DNA of 64,000 bases from Sphingomonadales bacterium Ga0077557 (GCA_001464615.1 LNFI01000008.1:62001-126000); one strand, 5' to 3'. Counted from the first letter of the stretch, positions 34,086 to 42,952 are shown. Numbers and translations: made by a program. Notes: a model not told the origin generated them from the letters alone.

Positions 34086-34136
34086 ATGCCTGTCCCTTAC
34101 CCCCTGCGGGAAGATGGTGTGCCGATGCGCTGATCG

Positions 34137-35510
34137 CTAGCCACGCCCGAGCATATGGTCAACGAAACTGCCAAGGTTCTTGAAACCGCTGAGTTTCAGC
34201 GGCTGTTTTTCGCCCGTCAGTGCGGCTGGCACCAGCGCGCGTTCAAAACCCAGCTTCCCTGCTTCTTTCAGCCTGAGCCCGCCATGCGCGACCGGCCTGA
34301 TCTCTCCGGACAAGGCTACTTCGCCAAAGGCGACCGAATCGATCGCCACCGGCCGCTCGCTGAGCGCTGAAATCAGTGCAGCGGCGACCGCAAGATCGGC
34401 GGCCGGGTCTTGCACCCGGTACCCCCCAGCAATGTTCAGATAGACTTCCGAACTCGAAAAGCTCAGCCCGCAGCGCGCCTCCAGCACCGCCAGGATCATC
34501 GCCAACCGCCCCGAATCCCAGCCGACCACTGCCCGGCGCGGCGTGGCACCACTGGCCAGCCGCACCACCAACGCCTGGATTTCGACGAGCACGGGGCGCG
34601 TCCCTTCCAGCGCCGGGAATACTACCGTCCCCGTCACCCCTTCATCACGCTGTGTCAGGAACAAGGCGCTGGGGTTGGCAACCTCGGTCAGCCCTTCCTC
34701 CACCATCGCGAAAACGCCGATCTCGTCCGTCCCGCCAAAGCGGTTCTTGATCGCGCGCAGAATGCGATATTGGTGGCTGCGCTCTCCTTCAAAGCTCAGC
34801 ACGGTATCGACCATATGCTCCAGCACGCGCGGGCCAGCGATGCTGCCGTCCTTGGTTACATGACCAACCAACACCACAGCCGTGCCGCGTTCCTTGGCAA
34901 AACGAATCAATTCCTGCGCTGAGGCGCGGACCTGGCTAACAGTGCCCGGTGCGCCCTCAATCAAATCCGAATGCATCGTCTGAATTGAATCAATCACTAC
35001 CAACGCGGGCGGTGACCCGTGCGACAAGGTGGTCAGGATATCGCGGACCGATGTCGCCGCAGCCAGCATGACAGGTGCCGTGCCCAGGCCCAGCCGCCGC
35101 GCGCGCAACCGCACCTGATCCGCCGCCTCCTCGCCAGAGACATAAGCAACCGAATGCCCAGCCAGCGCCAGCTTTGCCGCAGCCTGCAGCAGCAACGTTG
35201 ACTTGCCGATCCCCGGATCGCCGCCAATCAGCGTCGCACTCCCCTCAACAAAACCGCCGCCCAGCGCGCGATCAAGCTCGGCAATGCCGGTGGGGAGTCG
35301 ATCCGGCAGCGCAATCTCGCTATCGAGCCCCACCAACTGAAGCGCCCGCCCGCCGCCCTGTAAGTTATGCTTGGCGGCAAAAGGGGTGACGGGGCCGGTC
35401 GATTCCTCAACCAGTGTGTTCCATTCACTGCAATCGACACACTGCCCCGCCCAGCGATGCGACACTGAACCGCAGGATTGGCAGACGTATCGCTTTTGAG
35501 GTTTGGCCAT
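34137..35510 (-). CDS. radA: DNA repair protein RadA
   Basis: 457 residues. The N-terminal C4 zinc finger is CQSCGSVSHRWAGQCVDCSEW (Cys10 to Cys27 region), the ATPase core has LIGGDPGIGKSTLLLQ (Walker A) and ALVVIDSIQTM, and the RadA-specific KNRFGGTDEIGVF motif and the C-terminal Lon-like domain (GGYRVQDPAADLAVAAALISALSERPVA, GEVALSGEIRPV) are present. It branch-migrates recombination intermediates. The start at 35510 gives the normal N-terminus. First gene of the operon with cvpA. Confidence 0.96.
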   Translation of the reverse strand: MAKPQKRYVCQSCGSVSHRWAGQCVDCSEWNTLVEESTGPVTPFAAKHNLQGGGRALQLVGLDSEIALPDRLPTGIAELDRALGGGFVEGSATLIGGDPGIGKSTLLLQAAAKLALAGHSVAYVSGEEAADQVRLRARRLGLGTAPVMLAAATSVRDILTTLSHGSPPALVVIDSIQTMHSDLIEGAPGTVSQVRASAQELIRFAKERGTAVVLVGHVTKDGSIAGPRVLEHMVDTVLSFEGERSHQYRILRAIKNRFGGTDEIGVFAMVEEGLTEVANPSALFLTQRDEGVTGTVVFPALEGTRPVLVEIQALVVRLASGATPRRAVVGWDSGRLAMILAVLEARCGLSFSSSEVYLNIAGGYRVQDPAADLAVAAALISALSERPVAIDSVAFGEVALSGEIRPVAHGGLRLKEAGKLGFERALVPAALTGEKQPLKLSGFKNLGSFVDHMLGRG

Positions 35511-35550
35511 GAACTGGGGCTAGCAGAAAGAGAACGATAGGGGAACAGGT

Positions 35551-36183
35551 TCAGTCAAATGTCGTGGGTTGGTCCAAGTACATCCAAGCCCGCATTGCGC
35601 TCAATATTTCACCTGTTGGATATTGTTGGATGTCTGACTCCGAGGAACCTGCTGCCAGTTCACGCTCATAATACCACTCCTGAAAATCCACATACTTGCT
35701 CCGGATCCGCGACAAACCGATCCCCGGTGCACCGGCGCTAGAAATCAGCCAAGATCGAGTGTGCGCCATCGCGTTCTGCCAATCACCGCCATGGCTTCGG
35801 ATATCCCAACCTGAAATATCTGATAGAGTACGCTGATATTCATAGCGGCCGCTTTCAAGAACAAGCAGCGCTTTTTGAGAAAGATGGTCGCCGCCGTATT
35901 TCCGGCAGGCATAATCGAGGCCCAATTCGAACGGCATGTTCATTCGGGCATATTCGCCAACGGATGAAGATTTGCAGCGACTAAGGTCATGAATGCCATA
36001 TTTGGACGTGCGGACCAGGTCGATAATTCTGTCGAGCCGACCTTCTGCATTGTCGGCATTTTCGGGAGCTAATCTGGGCACATATCCAAGCAGTGTTACG
36101 CAAAAAGATATCGCCTGCAAAATCGGAGAAAAATCATCATCAAACGGGCAATTGACGAACACGGACTCCTCAAAGGTAGCCAA
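35551..36183 (-). CDS. TIR/nucleoside-deoxyribosyltransferase-like protein, candidate NADase or nucleotide hydrolase
   Basis: 210 residues from TTG 36183, with AAGGG upstream. ESVFVNCPFDDDFSPILQAI is a Rossmann-type first strand and helix, and RLDRIIDLVRTSKYGIHDLSR and RMNMPFELGLDYACRKYGG resemble the region of TIR and deoxyribosyltransferase folds that carries the catalytic Glu (Glu86 here). KALLVLESGRYEYQRTLSDISGWDIRSHGG follows. This arrangement is seen in many defence-associated proteins of unknown class. Two bases downstream of the DUF2188 gene. Composition is less GC-rich than the flanks. Catalysis is inferred. Confidence 0.55.
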   Translation of the reverse strand: MATFEESVFVNCPFDDDFSPILQAISFCVTLLGYVPRLAPENADNAEGRLDRIIDLVRTSKYGIHDLSRCKSSSVGEYARMNMPFELGLDYACRKYGGDHLSQKALLVLESGRYEYQRTLSDISGWDIRSHGGDWQNAMAHTRSWLISSAGAPGIGLSRIRSKYVDFQEWYYERELAAGSSESDIQQYPTGEILSAMRAWMYLDQPTTFD

Positions 36184-36185
36184 TT

Positions 36186-36410
36186 TTAGCCCTTTGGAGG
36201 GTATGGATCATTGCCGTAGGAGTTTCGCTCGCGAATACGTCCATCGCGACCATGAACATAGAGCTCTGTTTTCTGATTCCGCGCAATTCGAGTAGCGGCA
36301 TCAATCGCCTCTGACTGGGTAGCATAAATGCCACTCGCCTTAGTTGCACCCGCACGTTTCACGCTCCAACCGTTCGCACTCGGAACAACGTGTTGACCGT
36401 TCTTCGCCAT
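36186..36410 (-). CDS. DUF2188 domain protein
   Basis: A 74-residue protein. QHVVPSANGWSVKRAGATKASGIYATQSEAIDAATRIARNQKTELYVHGRDGRIRERNSYGNDPYPPKG matches DUF2188 from end to end (HVVP at residue 7, GW, TQxEAI, ELxVHGRDGRIRExxSYGxDPxPPKG). This domain forms a small alpha/beta fold and is often a stand-alone protein. Two bases before the TIR-like gene, so the two are co-translated; it could be the antitoxin, sensor or adaptor of the pair, which is speculation. Low GC compared with neighbours. Confidence 0.85.
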   Translation of the reverse strand: MAKNGQHVVPSANGWSVKRAGATKASGIYATQSEAIDAATRIARNQKTELYVHGRDGRIRERNSYGNDPYPPKG

Positions 36411-36468
36411 ATTTCCCGCTCCTGCCTAGAGCCAAACATAGATGGCAGTCGACAGATTTTCCAGTACT

Positions 36469-37173
36469 TTAGCCGTACGCAGGCAAGAGCAGCCCGCGCT
36501 GCACCGCAGGCCGCGCCAATGCGCGCTCCAGCCAGGCAGTGACATTGGCAAAATCAGCCAGCCCCACCAACTCCCCAGCCCCATAAAAGGCATCGATCGC
36601 CCGCACCCAGCCGATCATCGAGATATCTGCGATCGTATAGTCATCGCCCATGAACCAGCTCTGCTCTGCAAGCACGGTGTCCATCACGCCCAGGATACGC
36701 TTCACCTCAGCGACGAATCGCTCCTGGGGGCGCTTATCCTCCCATTGGCTGCCGGCGAATTTCACGAAAAAGCCCATCTGGCCGAACATCGGCCCAACGC
36801 CGCCCATCTGGAACATCAGCCACTGGATCGTCTGAAAGCGCTTGGCCGGGTCGCTCGACAGGAACAGGCCGGACTTGTTGGCAAGATACAGCAGGATCGC
36901 GCCGCTTTCGAACAGCACAAAGGGCTGCCCGCCGGGGCCATCCGGATCAAGGATCGCGGGAATCTTGCCATTGGGGTTGAGCGAGAGAAAGGCGGGGTCA
37001 TGGCTCTCGTTCGCCATGATCTTGATTAGGTGCGGTTCATAAGCAAGGCCGGTTTCTTCGAGCATGATCGATACCTTCACGCCGTTGGGCGTGGGAAAGG
37101 AGTAGAGCTGGAGCCGGTCCGGATGCTGGGCGGGCCAACGGGCAGTGATGGGAAAAGCGGAAAGGTCGGCCAT
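36469..37173 (-). CDS. glutathione S-transferase family protein, YghU/YfcG-like (nu class)
   Basis: 234 residues. QLYSFPTPNGVKVSIMLEE with Asn/Thr near the N-terminus instead of a catalytic Tyr or Cys, then NPNGKIPAILDPDGPGGQPFVLFESGAILLYLANKSGLF (cis-Pro and Glu-Ser), then MFQMGGVGPMFGQMGFFVKFA, is the pattern of the YfcG/YghU branch, which acts as a glutathione-dependent disulfide reductase or organic peroxidase. Monocistronic and divergent from a glycosyltransferase. Confidence 0.92.
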   Translation of the reverse strand: MADLSAFPITARWPAQHPDRLQLYSFPTPNGVKVSIMLEETGLAYEPHLIKIMANESHDPAFLSLNPNGKIPAILDPDGPGGQPFVLFESGAILLYLANKSGLFLSSDPAKRFQTIQWLMFQMGGVGPMFGQMGFFVKFAGSQWEDKRPQERFVAEVKRILGVMDTVLAEQSWFMGDDYTIADISMIGWVRAIDAFYGAGELVGLADFANVTAWLERALARPAVQRGLLLPAYG

Positions 37174-37245
37174 GAGTGATTCTCCAGCGCAGGATTGTTT
37201 CGCCGACGATAGTCACACAGCGCATGGCGCGCTATGGCATCGGTA

Positions 37246-38394
37246 ATGACCCCGTCTAACCTCCGCATCGCCCTTTTTAGCGGCAACTATAATTACACAC
37301 GCGACGGGCCCACCCAGGCACTTAATCGCTTGGTGGGATATCTGCTTTCTCAGGGCGCCGCCGTACGCGTTTATGCACCAACAGTAGCGAAGCCCGCGTT
37401 CGAACCGACCGGGGATCTGGTCAGCGCGCCGTCCTTCGCGCTGCCCGGTCGCAGTGAATACCGCGTGGCGATGGGCTTACCGACACGGCTGCGTCGCGAT
37501 CTTGAGGCCTTTGCGCCCAACCTTGTCCATGTGTCGGCACCCGACATTCTCGGCCATCGCTCGGTCACCTGGGCGCGCCATCATGGCATCCCGGTGGTGG
37601 CGTCGGTCCACACCCGGTTTGAAACCTATTTGCGCTATTACGGCGTTGCGTTTCTCGAATCGGCGGCGGTCGCGCTGCTTCGGCGCTTCTATCGGCGCTG
37701 CGATGCGATTTTGCCGCCCTCGCAATCCATGGTCGATCTGCTGCGCGAACAGCGGATGAACGATGATATTGCGATCTGGTCTCGCGGAATCGATACGAGC
37801 ATTTTCACGCCCGCCGCGCGTTGTCTGCCGTGGCGGCGCGAATTTGGTATTGAAGACCATGAAATGGTGATCGGCTTTCTCGGCCGACTGGTGCTTGAAA
37901 AAGGGCTCGACGTGTTTGCCGCCGTCGTCAACGAACTCACCCGGCGCAACGTGCCGCACCGCGTGCTGGTGGTCGGCAAAGGCCCCGCCGAAAGCTGGTT
38001 TGCCGAACAAGTCCCCAACGCGGTATTTGCTGGGTTTCAAGCGGGCACCGATCTCGGCCGCGCGGTTGCCTCGATGGACATGCTGTTCAACCCCAGCGTC
38101 ACCGAGACCTTCGGCAATGTGACCTTGGAGGCGATGGCCTGCGCTGTGCCGGTGGTGGCGGCGATGGCCACGGGCAGCTCCAGCCTGGTCGAACACGGCG
38201 TTACTGGCCGGTTGGTCCCGCCAGAGGATATCAACGGTTTTGCCGATGCGCTCCAGGCCTATTGCGAGGACCGCGACCTTGCCGACAATGACGGGCTGGC
38301 TGGCGAAGCGCTAAGCCACGCCTATAGTTGGGACGCAATCAACCAGAAAGTCGTTGATAAATATCTGGAAGTCGTGGCGCGACGCGGCAAATAG
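37246..38394 (+). CDS. glycosyltransferase family 1/4 (GT-B), mannosyltransferase-like
   Basis: 382 residues from ATG 37246 (an in-frame ATG at 37234 would add 4 residues). The N-terminal Rossmann half has LRIALFSGNYNYTRDGPTQALNRLVGYL. The C-terminal half has VIGFLGRLVLEKGLDVFAAVV and NPSVTETFGNVTLEAMACAVPVVAAMATGSSSLVEHGVTGRLV, the E-x7-E donor-binding motif of GT4 enzymes. Similar to GDP-mannose-dependent alpha-mannosyltransferases such as MgtA. No signal peptide. The last 84 bases overlap the padR gene on the other strand. Acceptor unknown, likely a membrane glycolipid. Confidence 0.9.
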   Translation: MTPSNLRIALFSGNYNYTRDGPTQALNRLVGYLLSQGAAVRVYAPTVAKPAFEPTGDLVSAPSFALPGRSEYRVAMGLPTRLRRDLEAFAPNLVHVSAPDILGHRSVTWARHHGIPVVASVHTRFETYLRYYGVAFLESAAVALLRRFYRRCDAILPPSQSMVDLLREQRMNDDIAIWSRGIDTSIFTPAARCLPWRREFGIEDHEMVIGFLGRLVLEKGLDVFAAVVNELTRRNVPHRVLVVGKGPAESWFAEQVPNAVFAGFQAGTDLGRAVASMDMLFNPSVTETFGNVTLEAMACAVPVVAAMATGSSSLVEHGVTGRLVPPEDINGFADALQAYCEDRDLADNDGLAGEALSHAYSWDAINQKVVDKYLEVVARRGK

Positions 38395-38970
38395 CCGGTC
38401 GCGCCCCTTTTGGGCAGTCTCGTCGATCAACGCCACGATCTGGTGGAGCGTCTCGCTGTCAACCTCACCCCGGCTGAAACGGTGCATCAGCACTGATCGC
38501 AAGTTGCCCATCGCCCGCCGCACAGAGGCGCTGTCATTCCGTTGGCGTTCAGCGCCAAGATCCGTCAGCCGCGCCATCAGTGCTTCGACTTCTTCGGCAC
38601 GCTCGGCCAGATGGACGGTGCCTGCTTCGGTCACGGCAAACAGCTTCTTCGCTCCCTCGGCCTTTTGTTCGATGATCAGCCCCATATCATCCAGCAAGGT
38701 GATAGTAGGATAGACCACCCCCGGGCTTGGCGCATAGGCACCACCGGTCAATTCCTCGATCTCGCGGATCAGATCATAGCCGTGGCGCGGTTGGTCGGCG
38801 ATCAGCTTGAGCAGGACGAGCCGCAATTCGCTCCCATCAAACATCCGGCCACGGCGACCCCGCGGCCCGCCATGCATAGTGGTTTGATCAACTTCAAAGG
38901 TGAAGGCGAATGGACCCCAACGGCGCGATCCGCGGGTCCCGCAATGGCGATTTCCATATCCATGAAACAT
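38311..38970 (-). CDS. PadR family transcriptional regulator
   Basis: 219 residues from ATG 38970 (AGGGAAC upstream; an alternative start at 39003 would add 11 residues). FDGSELRLVLLKLIADQPRHGYDLIREIEELTGGAYAPSPGVVYPTITLLDDMGLIIEQ is the PadR winged helix. The N-terminal about 40 residues are a Gly/Arg/His-rich extension (MFHGYGNRHCGTRGSRRWG) that could bind a metal, as in YqjI-type PadR proteins. The gene ends inside the glycosyltransferase on the other strand (84-base overlap). Probably autoregulated through the palindrome at 39004. Confidence 0.9.
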   Translation of the reverse strand: MFHGYGNRHCGTRGSRRWGPFAFTFEVDQTTMHGGPRGRRGRMFDGSELRLVLLKLIADQPRHGYDLIREIEELTGGAYAPSPGVVYPTITLLDDMGLIIEQKAEGAKKLFAVTEAGTVHLAERAEEVEALMARLTDLGAERQRNDSASVRRAMGNLRSVLMHRFSRGEVDSETLHQIVALIDETAQKGRDRLFAASRHDFQIFINDFLVDCVPTIGVA

Positions 38971-39003
38971 TTTCGTTCCCTTTCGTCTCTTCATGATAGA
39001 CAT

Positions 39004-39015
39004 AAGATATATCTT
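39004..39015. promoter_or_regulatory. 12-bp palindrome upstream of padR, candidate operator
   Basis: AAGATATATCTT is a perfect palindrome 34 bases before the padR start, in an A/T-rich patch that stands out from the surrounding GC-rich DNA. PadR-family regulators such as YqjI bind comparable A/T-rich dyads at their own promoters. The spacing to padR fits a promoter region. Confidence 0.4.
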
Positions 39016-39071
39016 GAGCGCGCTCGAACAAGAGTGGCTGTAAAATAATTTGATCCGTCTATCCTGGCGTC

Positions 39072-40394
39072 ATGGCCGACCTTTTTGCTCCCACCAATCG
39101 CCCCGGCGCCGATGCCCCTGCCGCCAGCCCACTGGCCGATCGGCTCCGTCCGGCGCAGTTGGATCAGGTGGTCGGACAGGACCATCTCACCGGTCCAGAA
39201 GGCGCAATCGGCCGAATGGTCGCCGCCAAAAGGCTGTCGTCGATGATATTGTGGGGCCCGCCCGGCACCGGCAAGACCACCATCGCGCGCTTACTTGCTG
39301 ATGCTGTCGGCCTGCGCTTTACGGCGATTTCGGCCGTGTTTTCCGGCGTTGCCGATCTGAAAAAGGCTTTTGGTGAAGCGCGCGACCACGCCAGGATCGG
39401 CCAGAGGACGCTGCTATTCGTCGATGAAATTCACCGCTTCAATCGCGCGCAGCAGGATGGCTTTCTGCCCTTTGTCGAGGACGGCACCGTCACCCTGGTG
39501 GGGGCGACCACCGAAAATCCATCCTTTGAGCTGAACGCTGCGCTGCTCAGCCGTGCGCAGGTGCTGATTTTGCACCGGCTTGACGCCGCCGCGCTTGGCT
39601 TGTTGCTTGACCGGGCAGAAGCGATCGAAGCACGCCCCCTGCCCCTCACCCTCGATGCCCGTGCCGCGATGATCGCCAGCGCCGATGGCGACGGACGCTT
39701 TCTGCTCAATCAGGCCGAAACGCTCTATTCGGTCGACTTGGCCGAGCCGCTCGATCCGGCAGGGCTAAGCGCGTTCCTGCAACGTCGCGTCGCCGTTTAT
39801 GACAAGGATCGCGAGGGGCATTACAACCTCATCTCCGCGCTGCACAAATCAATGCGGGGTTCAGACCCGCAAGCATCGCTCTACTATCTCGCGCGGATGC
39901 TGACCGCGGGCGAGGAGCCGCTCTATGTGCTGCGCCGGATCACCCGCTTTGCCAGCGAGGATATCGGGCTTGCCGACCCACAGGCACTGGTACAATGTCT
40001 GGCGGCGAAGGACGCTTATGAATTTCTGGGCTCGCCAGAGGGCGAACTCGCGATTGCCCAGGCGTGCCTGTATTGCGCCACGGCACCCAAATCGAACGCT
40101 ACGTACAAGGCGCAAAAAGCCGCCTGGAAATCAGCACGCGAGACCGGGTCGCTAATGCCGCCACAGAATATCCTGAACGCGCCGACCAAACTGATGAAGG
40201 ACATCGGCTATGGCAAGGGCTATGCCTATGATCATGATACCGACACCGGCTTTTCGGGCAGCGATTATTGGCCCGAAGGCATGGCGCGACAGGATTTTTA
40301 TCAGCCAACGGCTCGCGGGTTTGAAAAGCGGATTGGCGAACGGCTGGCTTATTGGGAAGGGCTGCGAAATGGAGGCGATCAGGGCAAGAATTAG
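39072..40394 (+). CDS. rarA: replication-associated recombination protein A (RarA/MgsA)
   Basis: A 440-residue AAA+ ATPase. LADRLRPAQLDQVVGQDHL at the start, MILWGPPGTGKTTIARLLA (Walker A), LLFVDEIHRFNRAQQDGFLPFVEDGTVTLVGATTENPSFELNAALLSRAQVL (Walker B and sensor 1), GDGRFLLNQAE, then the C-terminal YYLARMLTAGEEPLYVLRRITRFASEDIGLADPQALVQC. It acts at stalled replication forks. The stop lies 26 bases inside the next gene, so the two may be co-transcribed. Confidence 0.95.
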   Translation: MADLFAPTNRPGADAPAASPLADRLRPAQLDQVVGQDHLTGPEGAIGRMVAAKRLSSMILWGPPGTGKTTIARLLADAVGLRFTAISAVFSGVADLKKAFGEARDHARIGQRTLLFVDEIHRFNRAQQDGFLPFVEDGTVTLVGATTENPSFELNAALLSRAQVLILHRLDAAALGLLLDRAEAIEARPLPLTLDARAAMIASADGDGRFLLNQAETLYSVDLAEPLDPAGLSAFLQRRVAVYDKDREGHYNLISALHKSMRGSDPQASLYYLARMLTAGEEPLYVLRRITRFASEDIGLADPQALVQCLAAKDAYEFLGSPEGELAIAQACLYCATAPKSNATYKAQKAAWKSARETGSLMPPQNILNAPTKLMKDIGYGKGYAYDHDTDTGFSGSDYWPEGMARQDFYQPTARGFEKRIGERLAYWEGLRNGGDQGKN

Positions 40395-41736
40395 GCTGAT
40401 TGGGCTTGCGACCGCGCTCACCGCAACGCCGCTGGCAGCGCAACAGGTGCCCGCCCCTTACACGCTGGCGATTGCGGCCGGGTATAAGGCGGCGATCACG
40501 TGCAGCGCGGTGTTCATCGGCGGCCGTACCCAAGAGCAGATCGCTCGCGATGAATTAAGCGGCATCTATCCAGAATATGATGCGATCGTCCCGACGCTGA
40601 GGGCCGATGTCGATGCCAAGATCGGGCTGGTCACAGTCGCCTTCGATCCCACCTTGCCGCCACGACGGGCCGTTTATCGAAAGGACCGGGGCTGCACGAT
40701 CATGCCAATTGGCGCGGTTGCCCTGTCCGCTCCCGACAGCGACCAACCGACAGCCCTGGCCCAGGCCAACCCCGCCCCCTGGCCCATCGGCGACGCGCTG
40801 CCAAAGCCAGCATATCCGCAATTAGGTGCGGTCGCCCGGGCAATGGCGGGGGCCTATAGCGGCAAAACCACGGGCATCGTCGTGCTCCGCGGCAAGGCGC
40901 TGGTCGCCGAAAGCTATGCCGACGGTTTTGGCCCCTATACGGCACAGCGCACCTGGTCGGTCGCCAAAAGCATCACAGGCACATTGGTCGGCATCGCCGT
41001 CAAAGAAGGCGCGGTGAGGACCGACGCACCCGCGCGCATTCCCGAATGGGCCGATGAATATGCCTTTAATCGCCGACGGCAGATCACGCTCGACAATTTG
41101 TTGCGCATGGCGTCCGGCCTGCACAGCGATACGGCCGGCAATCGCAGCGATGCCGTCTATTTCGGCGGCACGGCGGTTACCGAAGAGACGGTCCATTGGC
41201 CTATCGAAGTCAAACCCGGCACACGATTCCGGTACGCGAACAATGACATCCTGCTGGCGATGCGGTCGCTGCGCGCGGCGCTGGGCGAGGCCAGATACAA
41301 GAATTTCCCCGCGACCGCGCTATTCGATCGGATCGGGATGAAACACACGCTGGCCGAAACCGACTGGCGCGGTAATTACATTTCCTCCAGCCAGATCTGG
41401 ACCACAGCGCGCGATTTGGCGCGCTTTGGGTTGCTCTATCTCGACGACGGCGTCTGGAATGGCAAACGGGTGCTGCCAGAGGATTGGCGCCGCTATGTCA
41501 CCACGCCAAACGGCCCACAGCCAGCTGCCGGCTTTGGCTATGGCGCGACTTTTTGGCTGATGAATAAGGTGCCCGGCGTCCCGGCCGACACTTTCTCAGC
41601 CAACGGCAATCGCGGCCAATTCGTCGTCATCGTGCCAAGCCGAAATATCGTGATCGTGCGGCGCGGAGAAGACCCAGCAGGCGCACCGTTCGACATCGCC
41701 AAATTCACCGCCGATGTCTTGGCCAGCGTGAAATGA
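40369..41736 (+). CDS. serine hydrolase of the beta-lactamase/DD-peptidase-like family
   Basis: 455 residues from ATG 40369, beginning inside rarA (26 bases). A signal peptide (LIGLATALTATPLAAQQ) is followed by a beta-lactamase class C-like domain: TWSVAKSITGTLVGIAV carries the S-x-x-K nucleophile, FRYANND the Y-x-N, and NGNRGQFVVIVPSRNIVIVRRG the final strands. These proteins are esterases, peptidases or 6-aminohexanoate hydrolase-like enzymes; antibiotic hydrolysis is not implied. Secreted to the periplasm. Overlaps the MmcQ gene by 4 bases. Confidence 0.88.
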   Translation: MEAIRARIRLIGLATALTATPLAAQQVPAPYTLAIAAGYKAAITCSAVFIGGRTQEQIARDELSGIYPEYDAIVPTLRADVDAKIGLVTVAFDPTLPPRRAVYRKDRGCTIMPIGAVALSAPDSDQPTALAQANPAPWPIGDALPKPAYPQLGAVARAMAGAYSGKTTGIVVLRGKALVAESYADGFGPYTAQRTWSVAKSITGTLVGIAVKEGAVRTDAPARIPEWADEYAFNRRRQITLDNLLRMASGLHSDTAGNRSDAVYFGGTAVTEETVHWPIEVKPGTRFRYANNDILLAMRSLRAALGEARYKNFPATALFDRIGMKHTLAETDWRGNYISSSQIWTTARDLARFGLLYLDDGVWNGKRVLPEDWRRYVTTPNGPQPAAGFGYGATFWLMNKVPGVPADTFSANGNRGQFVVIVPSRNIVIVRRGEDPAGAPFDIAKFTADVLASVK

Positions 41737-42095
41737 CGACGCTGCCCCTCCGTGACTGGGACGCGGTCGTCGCCTTTGCGCTTGGCTTGTCCGATACCGA
41801 AGTTGGCGCGCATTATGGCAAGCCGGCGGTCAAGATCGCCAGCAACGGTCGCGCCTTTCTGTCGAGCAGCCGCGAGCCGGAATCGTTCGTGCTGCAAATC
41901 GATCACGATACCAAGGACATGCTGATCGAGACCGATCCCGACAGTTTCTGGCAAACCCCGCATTACCAAGGCTGGCCGAGTCTGCTGGTTCGCTACACGA
42001 GTGCCGATCCAGACCGCGTGTCCGCGATGATCGAACGAGCGCGGGATCAGGCGGCGGCAAAGCCACCAGCCAAGGCGCGCAAGCAAAAAGCGTGA
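41733..42095 (+). CDS. MmcQ/YjbR family protein
   Basis: 120 residues. WDAVVAFALGLSDTEVGAHYGKPAVKIASNGRAFLSSSREPESFVLQID and WPSLLVRYTSADPDRVSAMIERARDQAAAK match the MmcQ/YjbR fold (CyaY-like, double-wing motif). The C-terminus is Lys/Ala-rich (PPAKARKQKA), which may bind nucleic acid. Part of the coupled run serine hydrolase-MmcQ-DUF429-like. Role not known. Confidence 0.88.
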   Translation: MTTLPLRDWDAVVAFALGLSDTEVGAHYGKPAVKIASNGRAFLSSSREPESFVLQIDHDTKDMLIETDPDSFWQTPHYQGWPSLLVRYTSADPDRVSAMIERARDQAAAKPPAKARKQKA

Positions 42096-42952
42096 CTCAT
42101 TTCACTGAATTCGCGGCGATTGACTGGTCAGGGGCAAAGGGAAATCGCCATCGCGGTATCGCCTTGGCCATTTGTGCGGCAGGCGACGCTGCCCCCCGGC
42201 TGGTTGCCGCGCCGGATGGCATTTGGTCACGCACTGCGATCCTCAATTGGCTGCGTGCGCGCGCCAGCGTGCCGTTGCTGATCGGCTTTGATTTCAGCTT
42301 TGCACCGCCCTGGATCGAACGCCGTGCTTATCTGCCAGGTGAAGTCACGCCCGACACCGCCCGCCCCTTTTGGGCGCATGTCGATGCACAGAGCGATGAC
42401 ACGGATCTTGGCGCAGCCTCGTTCCTCGAAAATCGGCGCGGCACCCATTTTTATTTCGGTGCTGCCGATGGCCGCAAGGCCGATTTCATGCATTTCCGTC
42501 GCTGCGAAGCGCATTTCAACGCTGGCGGGGGCGGGAAGCCGTCCACCATTTATGACGCAATTGGCGCTGCACAGGTCGCCAAGGCCAGCTTCGCCGGTAT
42601 GCGCTTGCTCCATCAGCTTAACAGCGCCCTGCCGGTCTGGCCGTTCGATCCTGTCCCGAGCACCGGCGCACTGGTCGTCGAAATCTACACGACCATTGCC
42701 GCGCGTGCAGCGGGCCTGCGCAAGGGGATCAGCAAGTTGCGCGGGCCGGCGGCGCTGGATGCCGCGCTGACCCACCCTGCCATTGCCAGCCAGCCGCACG
42801 AGCTGCTCGAACGCTACGACGATCACGCCACCGATGCGATATTGACCGCAGCCTGGCTGCGATCCCGCGCCTGCGACAGCAATTTATGGGCACCGCCCGC
42901 CCTCACCGCGCAAATTGCCCAAAGCGAGGGCTGGACCTTCGGCGTCGTCTGA
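42092..42952 (+). CDS. conserved protein with RNase H-like (DUF429-like) features
   Basis: 286 residues from GTG 42092, overlapping the MmcQ stop as GTGA. FAAIDWSGAKGNRHRGIALAIC at the start looks like the first strand of an RNase H-like nuclease fold with its Asp. PLLIGFDFSFAPPW provides a second Asp, and HATDAILTAAWLRSRA near the end a third Asp, as in DUF429-type proteins. Function unknown. Last gene of the run, just before tRNA-Thr. Confidence 0.65.
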   Translation: MTHFTEFAAIDWSGAKGNRHRGIALAICAAGDAAPRLVAAPDGIWSRTAILNWLRARASVPLLIGFDFSFAPPWIERRAYLPGEVTPDTARPFWAHVDAQSDDTDLGAASFLENRRGTHFYFGAADGRKADFMHFRRCEAHFNAGGGGKPSTIYDAIGAAQVAKASFAGMRLLHQLNSALPVWPFDPVPSTGALVVEIYTTIAARAAGLRKGISKLRGPAALDAALTHPAIASQPHELLERYDDHATDAILTAAWLRSRACDSNLWAPPALTAQIAQSEGWTFGVV

